Shown here: positions 14,727 through 23,469 of the stretch, piece after piece
How the letters are laid out: each line of letters starts with the position of its first letter
Position numbering within the stretch: position 1 is the stretch's first letter
From: Thermus thermamylovorans
Lineage (GTDB): Bacteria > Deinococcota > Deinococci > Deinococcales > Thermaceae
Length of the DNA stretch: 64,000 bases
Direction: 5' to 3'
NCBI RefSeq assembly: GCF_004307015.1
Contig: NZ_SIJL01000004.1
Location: forward strand, 1-64,000
Translations under genes and position numbers: made by a program
Notes under the pieces: generated by a model
What the model was told of the DNA's origin: nothing
What the model saw: the letters and a program-made list of their open reading frames with translations, nothing else
The model's database searches: none

Positions 14727-17084
14727 CTAGTCGGCGGCCGCCGGGGTCTTCTCCCGGATGGCCCGCCAGACCTTCTCCGGCGTTAGGGGGATGTCCAGGT
14801 GCCGGATGCCGAAAGGTCTCAGGGCATCCATCACCGCGTTGGCCACCGCCGCCGTGGCCACGATGGTCCCCGCCTCCCCCACCCCCTTCACCCCCAGGGG
14901 GTTCACCGGGGTGGGGGTCACGGTGTGGCCGTGCTCCACCCTGGGGAGGTGGTGGGCCCGGGGCATGGCGTACTCCATGTAGGTCCCGGTGAGGAGCTGC
15001 CCCCCCTCGTCGTAAAAAGCCTCCTCCAGGAGGGCCTGGCCGATCCCTTGGGCCACGCCCCCCTCCACCTGGCCCCTCACCAGGAGGGGGTTGATCTGGT
15101 TGCCGCAGTCGTCCACGGCCACGTAGCGCAGGAGCTTCACCTCTCCGGTATCGGGATCCACCTCCACTACCGCCGCGTGGGTGCCGAAGGGGAAGACGAA
15201 GTTGGCGGGGTCGAAGAAGGCGCTGGCCTCGAGGCCCGGCTCCATCCCCTCGGGGAGGTTGTGGGCCAGGTAGGCCTGGAGGGCCACCTCCTGGAAGGTC
15301 TTCCCCCTGCCCGGCACGCCCTTGACCTCAAACCGCCCCTCCCGGAACTCCAGATCCTCCGGGGCCACCTCCAGGAGGTGGGCGGCGATGTGCCGGGCCT
15401 TCTCCAGGACCTTCTCCGCTGCTCGGTAGATGGCCGCGGCCCCCACGGGGGCGCTGCGGGAACCGTAGGTGCCCATGCCGAAGGGGATCCGTCCCGTATC
15501 CCCGTGGACGATCTCCACGTCCTCCAGACCCACCCCGAAGAGATCGGCCACCACCTGGGCGAAGGCCGTCTCATGCCCCTGGCCGTGGCTGTGGCTGCCG
15601 GTGTAGACCTCCACCTTGCCCGTAGGGGCCACCCGGATGAGGGCGCTCTCCCAAAGCCCCGCCTGGGCCCCGAGCTGCCCCACCACCTTGGAGGGGGCGA
15701 GGCCGCAGGCCTCGATGTAGGAAGCGAGGCCGATGCCCAGGTAGCGTCCCTGCTTCCTGAGCTCCTCCTGCTCCCTGCGCCAAGTCTCGTAGCCCAGAAG
15801 TTCCAGGGCCTTGTCCAAAGCGGCCGCATAGTCCCCGGAGTCGTAGACCAGGGCCACGGGGGTGGGGTAGGGGAAGGCGTCCTTGGGGATGTAGTTCTGG
15901 CGGCGGATCTCCGCGGGGTCCAGGCCGAGCTCCTGGGCCGCCAGGTCCACCAGGCGCTCCAGCAAATAGCAGGCCTCGGGCCGCCCCGCGCCCCGGTAGG
16001 CGTCCACGGGCACGGTGTTGGTGAGGACCCCGGTCACGTGGGCATGGATGGCAGGGATACGGTACTGGCCGGAAAGCAGGGTGCCGTAGAGGTAGGTGGG
16101 GATAGCGGGAGCGAAGAGGGAAAGGTAGGCCCCCATGTTGGCCAGGGTCCGCACCCTTAGGGCCAGGATGCGCCCTTCCCCGTCCAAGGCCATCTCGGCC
16201 TCGGTGGCATGGTCGCGCCCCTGGGCGTCGGAGACAAAGCTCTCCGAGCGGCGGGCGGTCCACCTCACGGGCCGGCCCAGAAGCCTCGCCGCCAGGAGAA
16301 CCGCCGTCTCTTCGGGATACGGGAAGATCTTGCTGCCGAAGCCCCCGCCCACGTCCGGGGCCACCACCCGGAGCTTGTGCTCGGGGATGCCCAGGATGAA
16401 GGCCGCGTGCATGAGGCGGTGGACGTGGGGGTTCTGGCTGGTGGTGTAGAGGGTGTACTCCCCGGTCCCCGGGTGGTACTGGGCCAGGGAAGCCCGGGGC
16501 TCGATGGCGTTGGGGATGAGGCGCTGCTGCCTGAGCTTTAGCCGGACCACCTTGTGGGCCTTGCGGAAGGCTTCCTCCACCGCCTGGGCGTCCCCGATCT
16601 CCCAGGTGAAGGCTACGTTCCCTGGGGCTTCGGAGTGAAGCTGGGGGGCCCCGGGGGCCAAGGCCCGCTCCACGTCGGCCACGGCGGGCAGGGGCTCGTA
16701 GTCCACCTCCACCAGGAGGGCGGCGTCCTCGGCCTGGGCCCGGGTCTCGGCCACCACCACGGCCACGACCTCCCCCACGTGGTGGACCTCCTCCTTGGCC
16801 ACCACCGGCCTCGGAGGGATCCTGAGGGTGGGCAGGAGCCAGCCCACGGGCATGGGCCGCACCCCCTCCCGGGCGAAGTCCTCCCCGGTGAGGACCCTGA
16901 GGACCCCCGGGGCCTGTAGGGCCTTCTCCACCCTGACGCCCTGGATGCGGGCATGGGCGTAGGGGGAACGCACGAAGGCCACATGCACCGTCCCCGGAAG
17001 GACGATGTCGTCCACGTAGGTGCCCTTACCCGTGAGGAAGCGCAGGTCCTCCTTCCGCTTGACCGCCTGTCCCACGAAGGCCAT
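14727..17084 (-). CDS. Molybdopterin-binding large subunit, form II CoxL-like
   Basis: A 785-residue molybdenum hydroxylase large subunit (xanthine oxidase family). Motifs are GGGFGSK near residue 246, the active-site loop AYRGAGR at about 362-368, and a likely catalytic glutamate in GVGEAGTIV near the C-terminus. AYRGAGR is the form II signature; true CO dehydrogenases carry AYXCSFR with an S-selanyl cysteine, so CO is probably not the substrate and an N-heterocycle, aldehyde or aromatic compound is more likely. ATG at 17084 is preferred over GTG at 17093, because that GTG lies inside the AGGAGGTG ribosome site. The site itself overlaps the coxS stop codon. Confidence 0.92.
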   Translation of the reverse strand: MAFVGQAVKRKEDLRFLTGKGTYVDDIVLPGTVHVAFVRSPYAHARIQGVRVEKALQAPGVLRVLTGEDFAREGVRPMPVGWLLPTLRIPPRPVVAKEEVHHVGEVVAVVVAETRAQAEDAALLVEVDYEPLPAVADVERALAPGAPQLHSEAPGNVAFTWEIGDAQAVEEAFRKAHKVVRLKLRQQRLIPNAIEPRASLAQYHPGTGEYTLYTTSQNPHVHRLMHAAFILGIPEHKLRVVAPDVGGGFGSKIFPYPEETAVLLAARLLGRPVRWTARRSESFVSDAQGRDHATEAEMALDGEGRILALRVRTLANMGAYLSLFAPAIPTYLYGTLLSGQYRIPAIHAHVTGVLTNTVPVDAYRGAGRPEACYLLERLVDLAAQELGLDPAEIRRQNYIPKDAFPYPTPVALVYDSGDYAAALDKALELLGYETWRREQEELRKQGRYLGIGLASYIEACGLAPSKVVGQLGAQAGLWESALIRVAPTGKVEVYTGSHSHGQGHETAFAQVVADLFGVGLEDVEIVHGDTGRIPFGMGTYGSRSAPVGAAAIYRAAEKVLEKARHIAAHLLEVAPEDLEFREGRFEVKGVPGRGKTFQEVALQAYLAHNLPEGMEPGLEASAFFDPANFVFPFGTHAAVVEVDPDTGEVKLLRYVAVDDCGNQINPLLVRGQVEGGVAQGIGQALLEEAFYDEGGQLLTGTYMEYAMPRAHHLPRVEHGHTVTPTPVNPLGVKGVGEAGTIVATAAVANAVMDALRPFGIRHLDIPLTPEKVWRAIREKTPAAAD

Positions 17085-17096
17085 ACCCCTCACCTC

Positions 17097-17582
17097 CTAG
17101 TCCGCCGCCTGGGGCTGGCGCATCCTTCCCGCCGCCCAGAGCACTGCCTCCACGATCCCCTGGTAGCCCGTGCAGCGGCAGAGGTTCCCCTCCAAATAGC
17201 GCCGCACCTCCTCCTCCGTGGGGCTGGGGTTTTCCTGGAGAAGGGCGTAGGCGGCCATGACCATCCCCGGGGTGCAGAAGCCGCACTGGAGGCCGTGCTT
17301 TTCCCGGAAGCCCTCCTGGATGGGGTGGAGGCCGTCTTGGGAAAGCCCCTCTATGGTGAGGACCTCGAGGCCGTCCGCCTGCACCGCCAAGAGCGTGCAG
17401 CTCCGCACCGCCTTCCCCTCCAAGAGCACCGTGCAGGCCCCGCACTGGGAGGTATCGCACCCCACGTGGGTCCCCGTGAGGCCCAGGACCTCCCGCAGGT
17501 ACTGGACGAGGAGCATCCTGGGCTCTACCTGGTGCCGGTACTCCGCCCCGTTCACCCGCAGCCTAACCGGTACCCGCTCCAT
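17097..17582 (-). CDS. 2Fe-2S small subunit of Mo-hydroxylase (CoxS-like)
   Basis: A 161-residue iron-sulfur subunit with two [2Fe-2S] clusters. Plant-type ferredoxin cysteines are C42, C47, C50 and C62; the second cluster uses C100, C103, C135 and C137 (CGFC and CRC). All eight ligands are present. It passes electrons from the molybdenum site of the large subunit to the FAD subunit. The first 20 bases overlap the end of coxG, and its stop codon is part of the ribosome site of the large-subunit gene, so the set is tightly coupled. Confidence 0.95.
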   Translation of the reverse strand: MERVPVRLRVNGAEYRHQVEPRMLLVQYLREVLGLTGTHVGCDTSQCGACTVLLEGKAVRSCTLLAVQADGLEVLTIEGLSQDGLHPIQEGFREKHGLQCGFCTPGMVMAAYALLQENPSPTEEEVRRYLEGNLCRCTGYQGIVEAVLWAAGRMRQPQAAD

Positions 17583-18021
17583 ACCGCCTCCCTAGTTCCG
17601 CTTCCAGGTTCCGAAAAAACTGGTCTAAAAGCCCCTGAGCCGCCCCCAGGAGGAGCCGGCCGCCCAAGGCGGCCAGTCCCCCCATGAGCCGGGCCTCCCC
17701 TTCGTAGCGCATTCGGGTAGCCCCCTCGGCCTCCTCCAGGAAAAGCCGCCCCTCCCCCTCGGCCCGGCCCACAGGGCTTTCCACGCTGAGGCGCAGAGCC
17801 AGGGTTTCCGGAGGGCAACGCTCCCGCACCTCCACCTGGCCGCGAAACTGCCCCTTGAAGGGCCCCAAGGCCAGCTCCAAGACCGTCCGGTACCGCCCTT
17901 GCCCCTCAGCCACCAGCTCCTTCACCCCGGGCAGGGTACGGCCGAGGACCTGGGGATCCTCCAGGGCCCTAAAAAGGGTTTCGCGCGCCACCCCAAATGG
18001 CTTCTCCCCTTGAAGGCGCAT
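17563..18021 (-). CDS. CoxG-like SRPBCC protein
   Basis: A 152-residue protein of the CoxG family (START/SRPBCC fold). In Oligotropha CoxG anchors CO dehydrogenase to the membrane, and recent work on a mycobacterial homologue suggests quinone transport. The pattern [27 protein letters not shown] is typical of the N-terminus. ATG at 18021 is chosen: a TTG at 18039 would add six residues but lies upstream of the predicted transcription start. First gene of the hydroxylase operon, driven by a strong promoter. The C-terminal residues after about 135 are short and lack a clear membrane segment. Confidence 0.88.
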   Translation of the reverse strand: MRLQGEKPFGVARETLFRALEDPQVLGRTLPGVKELVAEGQGRYRTVLELALGPFKGQFRGQVEVRERCPPETLALRLSVESPVGRAEGEGRLFLEEAEGATRMRYEGEARLMGGLAALGGRLLLGAAQGLLDQFFRNLEAELGRRYGAGTG

Positions 18022-18037
18022 GGTAAAGGTAAACCTC

Positions 18038-18067
18038 AATATAGACCTGCCCTTAAAACCCTGTCAA
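18038..18067 (-). promoter_or_regulatory. Promoter of the coxGSLM operon
   Basis: Reading on the minus strand: TTGACA (18067-18062), 18 bases, TATATT (18043-18038). This is the closest match to consensus in the window. Transcription would begin near 18031, ten bases before the coxG ATG. Confidence 0.8.
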
Positions 18068-18125
18068 CGCCCAAAGGCACACTTCCCGCAAGCCCGAGAG
18101 CAGGGTGCTATGCTAAGGACACGCC

Positions 18126-19190
18126 ATGACCGCGATCGAGCGCCAGGAGCTCCTAGGCGCCCTCAGGGAGTCCCCTGGAGGGGTCCTGGCCACGGTGGTC
18201 TGGGTCCGGGGATCGGCCTACCGCCGGGAGGGGGCCAAGATGCTCGTCCGCCCCGACGCCACCACGGTGTGCAGCCTCTCCGGGGGCTGCCTGGAGCCCG
18301 ACGTGGCCCAGCGGGCCCTGGAGGTGATGCGCACGGGGAGGCCCCTGAGGGTGGCCTACGATCTGGAGGAGGACGCGGTCTGGGGCCTGGGCCTGGGGTG
18401 CGGGGGCAGCGTGGAGGTCTACCTGGAGCCCCTGGCCGACCCCCTCCTCCTGGCCTTCCTGGAGAGCTTGGAAGGGGACGGACCCAGCCTCCTCGCCACC
18501 CCCCTTTCCGGAGGGGAAGGGCGGCTCCTCTTCCGGGAGGGACGCTGGCAGGGGAAGATCCGCCCCCAGGCGCTGGAGGCAAGGGTGCGGGCAGAAGCGG
18601 AAAGGCTCCTCCTCCAGGCCCACCCCCGGGCCAAGCGCCTAGACCTGGAGGAAGCCCAGGTCTTCCTAGACCCCCACGCCCCTCCCCTGGAACTGGTCCT
18701 CTTCGGCGGAGGGCATGACGCCATCCCCCTGGCCGCTTTGGGACGCCGCTACGGCTTCAAGGTGACGGTGGTGGACCCCCGGGCGGCCTACGTGCACGAG
18801 GGGAGCTTCCCCGGGTGCCGCCTGGTCCTCGCCCACCCCGAAGGCCTCCCCGAAGGCCTCCTCACGGAGAGGAGTTACGCGGTCATCATGAACCACCACC
18901 TGGAACGGGACCGGAAGACCCTGGCCTACGCCCTGCGCTCTGCGGCCCCCTACGTGGGGGTCCTGGGGCCCAGGGATCGCTTCCACAAGCTCCGGGATGC
19001 CCTGGAGGCTGAGGGTTTCCCCTTCACCCCCGAGGTCCTGCAGCGCATCCACAACCCCGTGGGCCTGGACATCGGGGCCGAGGGGCCGGAGGAGATCGCC
19101 CTCTCCGTGCTGGCCGAGATCCTGGCCGCATCCCGGGGCTACGGAGGCGGCCCTCTGAGGGAGCGCCCCGGGAAGATCCACAAGGGGTGA
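18126..19190 (+). CDS. XdhC/CoxI-family molybdenum cofactor maturation protein
   Basis: A 354-residue XdhC-like protein. Family members bind sulfurated molybdenum cofactor and insert it into xanthine dehydrogenase-type enzymes. The N-terminal CoxI domain is marked by TVVWVRGSAYRREGAKMLV and SLSGGCLEPDV; the C-terminal Rossmann domain by ELVLFGGGHDAIPLAALG and AVIMNHHLERDRKTL. It is divergent from the hydroxylase operon, which fits a dedicated chaperone. A weak TATGCT (18109-18114) and AAGGA precede the ATG. The stop codon overlaps the next start (GTGA). Confidence 0.9.
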   Translation: MTAIERQELLGALRESPGGVLATVVWVRGSAYRREGAKMLVRPDATTVCSLSGGCLEPDVAQRALEVMRTGRPLRVAYDLEEDAVWGLGLGCGGSVEVYLEPLADPLLLAFLESLEGDGPSLLATPLSGGEGRLLFREGRWQGKIRPQALEARVRAEAERLLLQAHPRAKRLDLEEAQVFLDPHAPPLELVLFGGGHDAIPLAALGRRYGFKVTVVDPRAAYVHEGSFPGCRLVLAHPEGLPEGLLTERSYAVIMNHHLERDRKTLAYALRSAAPYVGVLGPRDRFHKLRDALEAEGFPFTPEVLQRIHNPVGLDIGAEGPEEIALSVLAEILAASRGYGGGPLRERPGKIHKG

Positions 19191-19957
19191 TCCACGGCCT
19201 CCTCCTCGCTGCCGGGGCCTCCAGGCGCCTCGGAGTCCCCAAGCTCCTCCTGCCCGCCCCTGGGGGTACCCTCCTCCGCCGGGCGGCCCGGCTCCTGCGG
19301 GAGGCGGTGCCTGGGAAAGTGGTGGTGGTCCTGGGTCGGGAGGCCTTCCTCCATCGCCGGGCACTGGAGGGACTCAAGGGGGTGCGGGCGGTGGCAAACC
19401 CCCACCCCTCCCTGGGCCTTTCGCAAAGCCTGAAACGGGGGCTCGGCGCCCTCCCCCCGGGGCCGGTGCTGGCGGTGCCCGCGGACCAGGCGGGCCTGGA
19501 GGCTGGTCACCTCCGGGCCCTTCTCGAGGCCTTCCGCGAACCCGGGGTCCTGGCGGCCCGGGGAGGGGAAGCCTTAAGCCCTGCGGTCCTGGGGGAGGCG
19601 GCCCGGCGGCGGGCAGGGACCCTGGCGGGGGACCGGGGGGCCAAAGGGCTTCTCCTGGAGCTCGGCGCCGGGCTCGTGGACCTCGGTGAGGGGGTGTGGT
19701 CCTGGGACGTGGACACCTGGGAGGACTACAAGGCCCTCCTCCGGGCCTGGGGCTGGCGCCCAGAGGGCCTCCCTCTCCCGGAAAGGACCCCCTACCCTGC
19801 CCTCCTCGCCCGCCCCCGGGAGCAGCTCGGACCCGCCTGGTTGGCCTATGGCCGGGCCGGGGCCTACCGAGGGGCGTTCGGTCTCCTCCTCGCCCACCCC
19901 GACCGGCTGGCCCTCCTCTCCCGGGCAGCCCTCACCCTCCTGGACCTAGGGCTTTGA
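19187..19957 (+). CDS. MobA-like nucleotidyltransferase (MocA/CoxF-type)
   Basis: A 256-residue protein whose first 190 residues form a nucleotidyltransferase: LLAAGASRRLGVPKLLLP is the NTP-binding loop and AVPADQAGLEAGH the metal-binding region. Homologues (MocA) attach CMP to molybdopterin, giving the cytosine dinucleotide form used by CO dehydrogenase-type enzymes. DVDTWEDYKALLRAWG ends the domain. A further roughly 65-residue tail with no known motif is unusual. GTG start overlaps the XdhC stop codon by four bases. The 3' end overlaps the convergent coxE by 26 bases. Confidence 0.85.
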   Translation: MIHGLLLAAGASRRLGVPKLLLPAPGGTLLRRAARLLREAVPGKVVVVLGREAFLHRRALEGLKGVRAVANPHPSLGLSQSLKRGLGALPPGPVLAVPADQAGLEAGHLRALLEAFREPGVLAARGGEALSPAVLGEAARRRAGTLAGDRGAKGLLLELGAGLVDLGEGVWSWDVDTWEDYKALLRAWGWRPEGLPLPERTPYPALLARPREQLGPAWLAYGRAGAYRGAFGLLLAHPDRLALLSRAALTLLDLGL

Positions 19958-21029
19958 GCCTACGTAGAAAAGCCCGGATCTCTTCCAGGGTGCCCAGGGG
20001 CCAGAGGGCGTCCAGAAACGGCAGGGCCGCCCGCATGCCCCGGGCCTCGGGGGCGTACCCGGGAAGGCCCGCCAGGGGGTTGAGCCAGAAGATCCGGCGG
20101 ACGCGCCGGCGGAGGACCCTAAGGGCCCTGGCCACCTCCTTGGGTTCCCCCTGGTCCAGGCCATCGCTCAGAACGAAGAGGAGGCACCGCCGGCCCAGCC
20201 GCCTGCCCTCCCGCTCCGCAAGGCCCTGCAAGGCCGCCCCCAGCCGGGTGCCCCCCGCGAAGTCCTCCGCCAGGCGGCCCAGCTCGGGGAGGGCCCCCCG
20301 GGGTTCCAGGCCCAGGAGAGGGGTGATGCGGGTGAGCCGGGTGCCAAAGGCGTAGGCCTCCAGGGGGAACCCCCGGGCCCAGAGAGCCTGGAGGAGCAGG
20401 AAAAGCCCCCGGGCGTAGGGGGCCATGGAGCCCGAGACATCGAGGAGGAAGTAAAACCGGTAGGGCCGCCTCAGGGGAGCGCGGAAGCGAAGCTCCACCC
20501 ACTCCCCCAGGCGGAGAGCCCGGCGCAAGGTGGCCGGGAGGTGGAGTCTTTCCCCCTTAAGCCCAGGCCGCCTGCGGCGCACCCGGGCCCTGGGCGGGGG
20601 AAAGGCTAGGGCCCGCAGAAGATCCCCTAAAAGCTCGTACTCCCGGGGGGTCAAGGCCTCCAGGGGCCAGCGCCGGAGGCGTTCCAGAGGGCTGTAAGCC
20701 CCCCGAAGGGCCCCCTCCCCTTCCTCCTCCCCCCGGGCCGCCACGGCAAAGGCTCCGGCAGCCCGGGGGGCGGAAAGGGGCCAGGCGGCCCCCAGACCGA
20801 AGTAGCGGCGGAAGGCCCGGTCAAAGGCTGCCTGCTCCTCCCGGCGTACGGCGAGGAGGGCCCGGGCGGCCTGGTAAAAGGTCTCCCAACGCCAGGGCAG
20901 GTGGGGCAGGGCCTCGAGCCAGGCCTGGACCTGGCCCCTTCCCGGCCGGACCCCTTCCTGCCGCAAAGCGGCCACAAAACCCAAAAGCCCCCTCGTCAGG
21001 GCCTCTTCCAAGGGAGGCAGGGGAACCAT
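19932..21029 (-). CDS. CoxE-like VWA-domain protein
   Basis: A 365-residue protein with a C-terminal von Willebrand A domain. The metal-ion adhesion site is FLLDVSGSMAPYA near residue 192, with SDGLDQ near 287. CoxE works with the AAA+ protein CoxD in maturation of the Mo-Cu site of CO dehydrogenase in Oligotropha. Here the partner CoxD-like gene ends three bases upstream. Its presence beside a form II enzyme suggests a post-translational maturation step for this enzyme as well. ATG at 21029 is the only good start. Confidence 0.88.
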   Translation of the reverse strand: MVPLPPLEEALTRGLLGFVAALRQEGVRPGRGQVQAWLEALPHLPWRWETFYQAARALLAVRREEQAAFDRAFRRYFGLGAAWPLSAPRAAGAFAVAARGEEEGEGALRGAYSPLERLRRWPLEALTPREYELLGDLLRALAFPPPRARVRRRRPGLKGERLHLPATLRRALRLGEWVELRFRAPLRRPYRFYFLLDVSGSMAPYARGLFLLLQALWARGFPLEAYAFGTRLTRITPLLGLEPRGALPELGRLAEDFAGGTRLGAALQGLAEREGRRLGRRCLLFVLSDGLDQGEPKEVARALRVLRRRVRRIFWLNPLAGLPGYAPEARGMRAALPFLDALWPLGTLEEIRAFLRRLKALGPGG

Positions 21030-21032
21030 GGC

Positions 21033-21923
21033 CTAAAGGGCGGCCAGCAAGGAGGGCAGGCGCTCCCGCACCCGCTCCACGTCCTCCCGCGTTTTGAGGA
21101 GAGCCCCGAGGAAAGGCTCCAAGACCCTGGGATCCAGGTCCCCCGCCCCCGCGGCCACCAGGGCCGACCCCAGGTCCAGGGCCTCGGCCACACCCGGGGG
21201 CTTCAGAAGCCCCAGGCCCCGGACCGCCTGCACCAGACGGACCAGGCCCTCGGCCAGCCGGGCGGGGAGCTCGGGCAGGCGGAGGTGGACGATCCTGAGC
21301 TCCTTCTCCAGGGAGGGGTAGTCGATCCAGTAGTAGACGCAGCGGCGCCTTAGGGCATCGTGCAACTCCCGGGTGCGGTTGGAAGTGAGGACCACCGCCG
21401 GGCGGAAGGGGGCCCGGATGGTCCCCAGCTCCGGCACGCTCACCTGGAACTCGGAGAGCACCTCTAAAAGGAAGGCCTCAAAGGCCTCGTCGGTGCGGTC
21501 CACCTCGTCGATGAGGAGCACGGCCCGGCCCACCTCCAGGGCCTGAAGCACGGGCCTCTTGAGGAGGAACTCCTCCCGGTAGATGCTCCGGTGAAGCCTT
21601 TCCCGGTCCCGCTCCCCCAGGGCCTCCAAAAGGCGCACCTCCAGAAGCTGCCGGGCGTGGTCCCACTCGTAGAGGGCCTGCTCCAGCTCCAGCCCCTCGT
21701 AGCACTGGAGGCGGAAAAGGGGCACCCCCAGGCCCTGGGCCAGGACCCGGGCCACCTCGGTCTTCCCCACCCCGGGTTCCCCCTCCAAAAGGAGAGGCCG
21801 CCCCAGGCGCAAGGCGAGGAAGATGGCCGTGGCCAGGCCCTCTTCGGCCACGTAGCGCTCCCCCTCCAAGAGGCGCCAGACCGCCTCCGGGCTTTCCAGG
21901 GGGAAGGCCGGGGGAGACACCAC
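21033..21923 (-). CDS. CoxD-like AAA+ ATPase (MoxR family)
   Basis: A 296-residue MoxR-type AAA+ ATPase. Walker A is LLEGEPGVGKTEVA near residue 45, Walker B VLLIDEVDRTDEAFEAF near 137 and sensor 1 VVLTSNRTRELHDALRRRC near 187. It presumably remodels the hydroxylase active site together with the VWA protein. Start: GTG at 21923, directly preceded by TAGAAT (21935-21930) and GGGGTC, the same 12-base leaderless arrangement as galK. The TAG of the -10 box is also the stop codon of the upstream TRAP receptor gene, so the gene can be read from its own promoter and from upstream. Confidence 0.9.
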   Translation of the reverse strand: MVSPPAFPLESPEAVWRLLEGERYVAEEGLATAIFLALRLGRPLLLEGEPGVGKTEVARVLAQGLGVPLFRLQCYEGLELEQALYEWDHARQLLEVRLLEALGERDRERLHRSIYREEFLLKRPVLQALEVGRAVLLIDEVDRTDEAFEAFLLEVLSEFQVSVPELGTIRAPFRPAVVLTSNRTRELHDALRRRCVYYWIDYPSLEKELRIVHLRLPELPARLAEGLVRLVQAVRGLGLLKPPGVAEALDLGSALVAAGAGDLDPRVLEPFLGALLKTREDVERVRERLPSLLAAL

Positions 21924-21932
21924 GACCCCATT

Positions 21933-23012
21933 CTATGCGCCCGAGGGAAAGGCGAAGGTTTCGTAGCCCAGTTCCGCCACAGCGAACCAGCGGAACTGCT
22001 CCCCCCGGAAGGCCCAGTAGGCGGCGTAGACCCTGCGGTAGGCGGCGTCCCTGGCCGCCTGCTCCTCGTAGAGGGCCCGGGCCTCCTCCTGGGCTCGCCG
22101 CAGGATCTCCGTGGACCAGCGGCGCAGGAGCACCCCCGCCCGGAGGAGCCGCCCCAGGGCCGGGGGGTTCTGGGCGTCGTACTTGGCCATCATGGTGAGG
22201 TTGACCTCCGCCGCCGCCACCTGGAAGGCCTCCTGGAACTCCCGGGGCAGGCGCGCCCACTCCCTTTGGGAGACGAGGAAGGAAAGCTGGGCGGAAGGCT
22301 CCCAGAAGGAGGGGTAGTAGTAGTAACGGGCCACCCGGTGGAAGCCCAGCCGCTCGTCGTCGTAGGGGCCGCTGAACTCGGCGGCGTCGATGGCCCCCCG
22401 CTCCAAGGCCGGGTAGATGTCCCCCGCCGCCAGGGTCTGGGGCACCACCCCCAGGCGGCCCATCAGGGTCCCCCCCAGGCCCGGGATACGCATCCGGAGG
22501 CCCCGGAGATCGGCGAGGGCCCGGACCTCCCGGCGGAACCAGCCTCCCATCTGGGCCCCGGTGTTGCCCCCAGGGAACTGGAGCACCCCGAAGTCCGCGT
22601 ACACCTGGCGGAGGAGCTCCAGCCCCCCGCCGAAGAGCATCCAGGCGTTGTGCTGTCGGTAGGTCATGCCGAAGGGCACGCCCCCGTCGAAGGCCAAGGT
22701 GGGGTTCTTGCCGATAAAAAAGGGGCCGTAGGTGTGCCCCGCCTCCACCGTCCCCGCCTGGACCGCGTCCAGTACCTGCCCCCCTGGCACGATCTCCCCC
22801 GCCTGGAAGACCCGGATCTGGAAGCGGCCCTCGGTCAGCTCCGCCACCCGCTTGGCCAGGTCCTCGGCGCCGCCAAAGAGGGTATCCAGGCTCCGGGGGT
22901 AGCTGGACACCAAGCGCCAGCGCACCTGGGGGGTAGCCTGGGCGAAGGCCGCGTAGGAGAGGCTCGCCGCCACACCCACCCCTGCCCGCCTCAGGAAATT
23001 CCTCCGGTCCAT
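21933..23012 (-). CDS. TRAP transporter solute-binding protein (DctP family), Tat-exported
   Basis: A 359-residue periplasmic receptor. The N-terminus MDRRNFLRRAGVGVAASL is a twin-arginine signal, cleaved probably after AFAQA. VSSYPRSLDTLFGGAEDLA and GAIDAAEFSGPYDDERLGFH resemble TRAP receptors for 2-keto acids and other carboxylates. The conserved ligand-binding arginine is probably in RMRIPGLGG. No DctQ or DctM membrane genes are in the window, so it is an orphan receptor, or its permease lies elsewhere. It is the first gene of a run continuing into coxD and coxE, suggesting that it binds the hydroxylase substrate or a related compound. That link is inferred. Confidence 0.88.
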   Translation of the reverse strand: MDRRNFLRRAGVGVAASLSYAAFAQATPQVRWRLVSSYPRSLDTLFGGAEDLAKRVAELTEGRFQIRVFQAGEIVPGGQVLDAVQAGTVEAGHTYGPFFIGKNPTLAFDGGVPFGMTYRQHNAWMLFGGGLELLRQVYADFGVLQFPGGNTGAQMGGWFRREVRALADLRGLRMRIPGLGGTLMGRLGVVPQTLAAGDIYPALERGAIDAAEFSGPYDDERLGFHRVARYYYYPSFWEPSAQLSFLVSQREWARLPREFQEAFQVAAAEVNLTMMAKYDAQNPPALGRLLRAGVLLRRWSTEILRRAQEEARALYEEQAARDAAYRRVYAAYWAFRGEQFRWFAVAELGYETFAFPSGA

Positions 23013-23094
23013 AGGCTCCCCTTTGCCTGCCAGTGTACCGGGCCCGCCTTCAGGAAGTCAAAGCGGTCCTGGTACCCGCCGCACCGGCCCGGTC

Positions 23095-23469
23095 TCATGG
23101 CGGGCTTTGCCCACGGGAACCCCCAAGAAGCCGCTCCACCTGGGCCAGGAGGGCCTGGGCCTCAAAGGGCTTGCCCAAGAAGGCCTGGGCCCCGGCCTCT
23201 AGGGCCTCCTGCTGGCTTCTGGCGGAGACGCTGGCGGAGAGGGCCAAAACCGGGGCGCTCCCCCGGGCCCGGACCTGGCGGATGACCTCGAGGCCGGAAA
23301 CGCCGGGCATGACCAGGTCGCAGACCACCAGGTCGTAGGCCTGGGCGAGCTTCTCCAAGGCCGCCTGGCCCGAGGGAGCCCAGTCCACCCGATGCCCGGC
23401 CCGCTCCAGCATGCGCCGCACCATGTGGGCCACCAGGGGCTCGTCCTCAACCAGAAGGATGCGGGGCAT
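23095..23469 (-). CDS. Stand-alone response-regulator receiver
   Basis: A 124-residue CheY-like receiver. The acidic pocket is EDE near residue 8, the phosphoacceptor aspartate is in VVCDLVMPG near residue 51, the conserved serine/threonine is in LALSASVSA, and the lysine is in LGKPFEAQ near 104. There is no output domain, so it probably acts by protein contact or in a relay. It starts 23 bases inside the end of the histidine kinase gene, which marks the two as a pair. Confidence 0.92.
   Translation of the reverse strand: MPRILLVEDEPLVAHMVRRMLERAGHRVDWAPSGQAALEKLAQAYDLVVCDLVMPGVSGLEVIRQVRARGSAPVLALSASVSARSQQEALEAGAQAFLGKPFEAQALLAQVERLLGGSRGQSPP

Noticed and set aside
14727-17084. Carbon monoxide dehydrogenase (form I) for the coxL-like gene
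   Set aside because: The active-site loop is AYRGAGR, without the cysteine of AYXCSFR.
17085-17093. GTG at 17093 as start of the large hydroxylase subunit
   Set aside because: The codon lies within the ribosome-binding sequence for the ATG at 17084, and the conserved N-terminus begins there.
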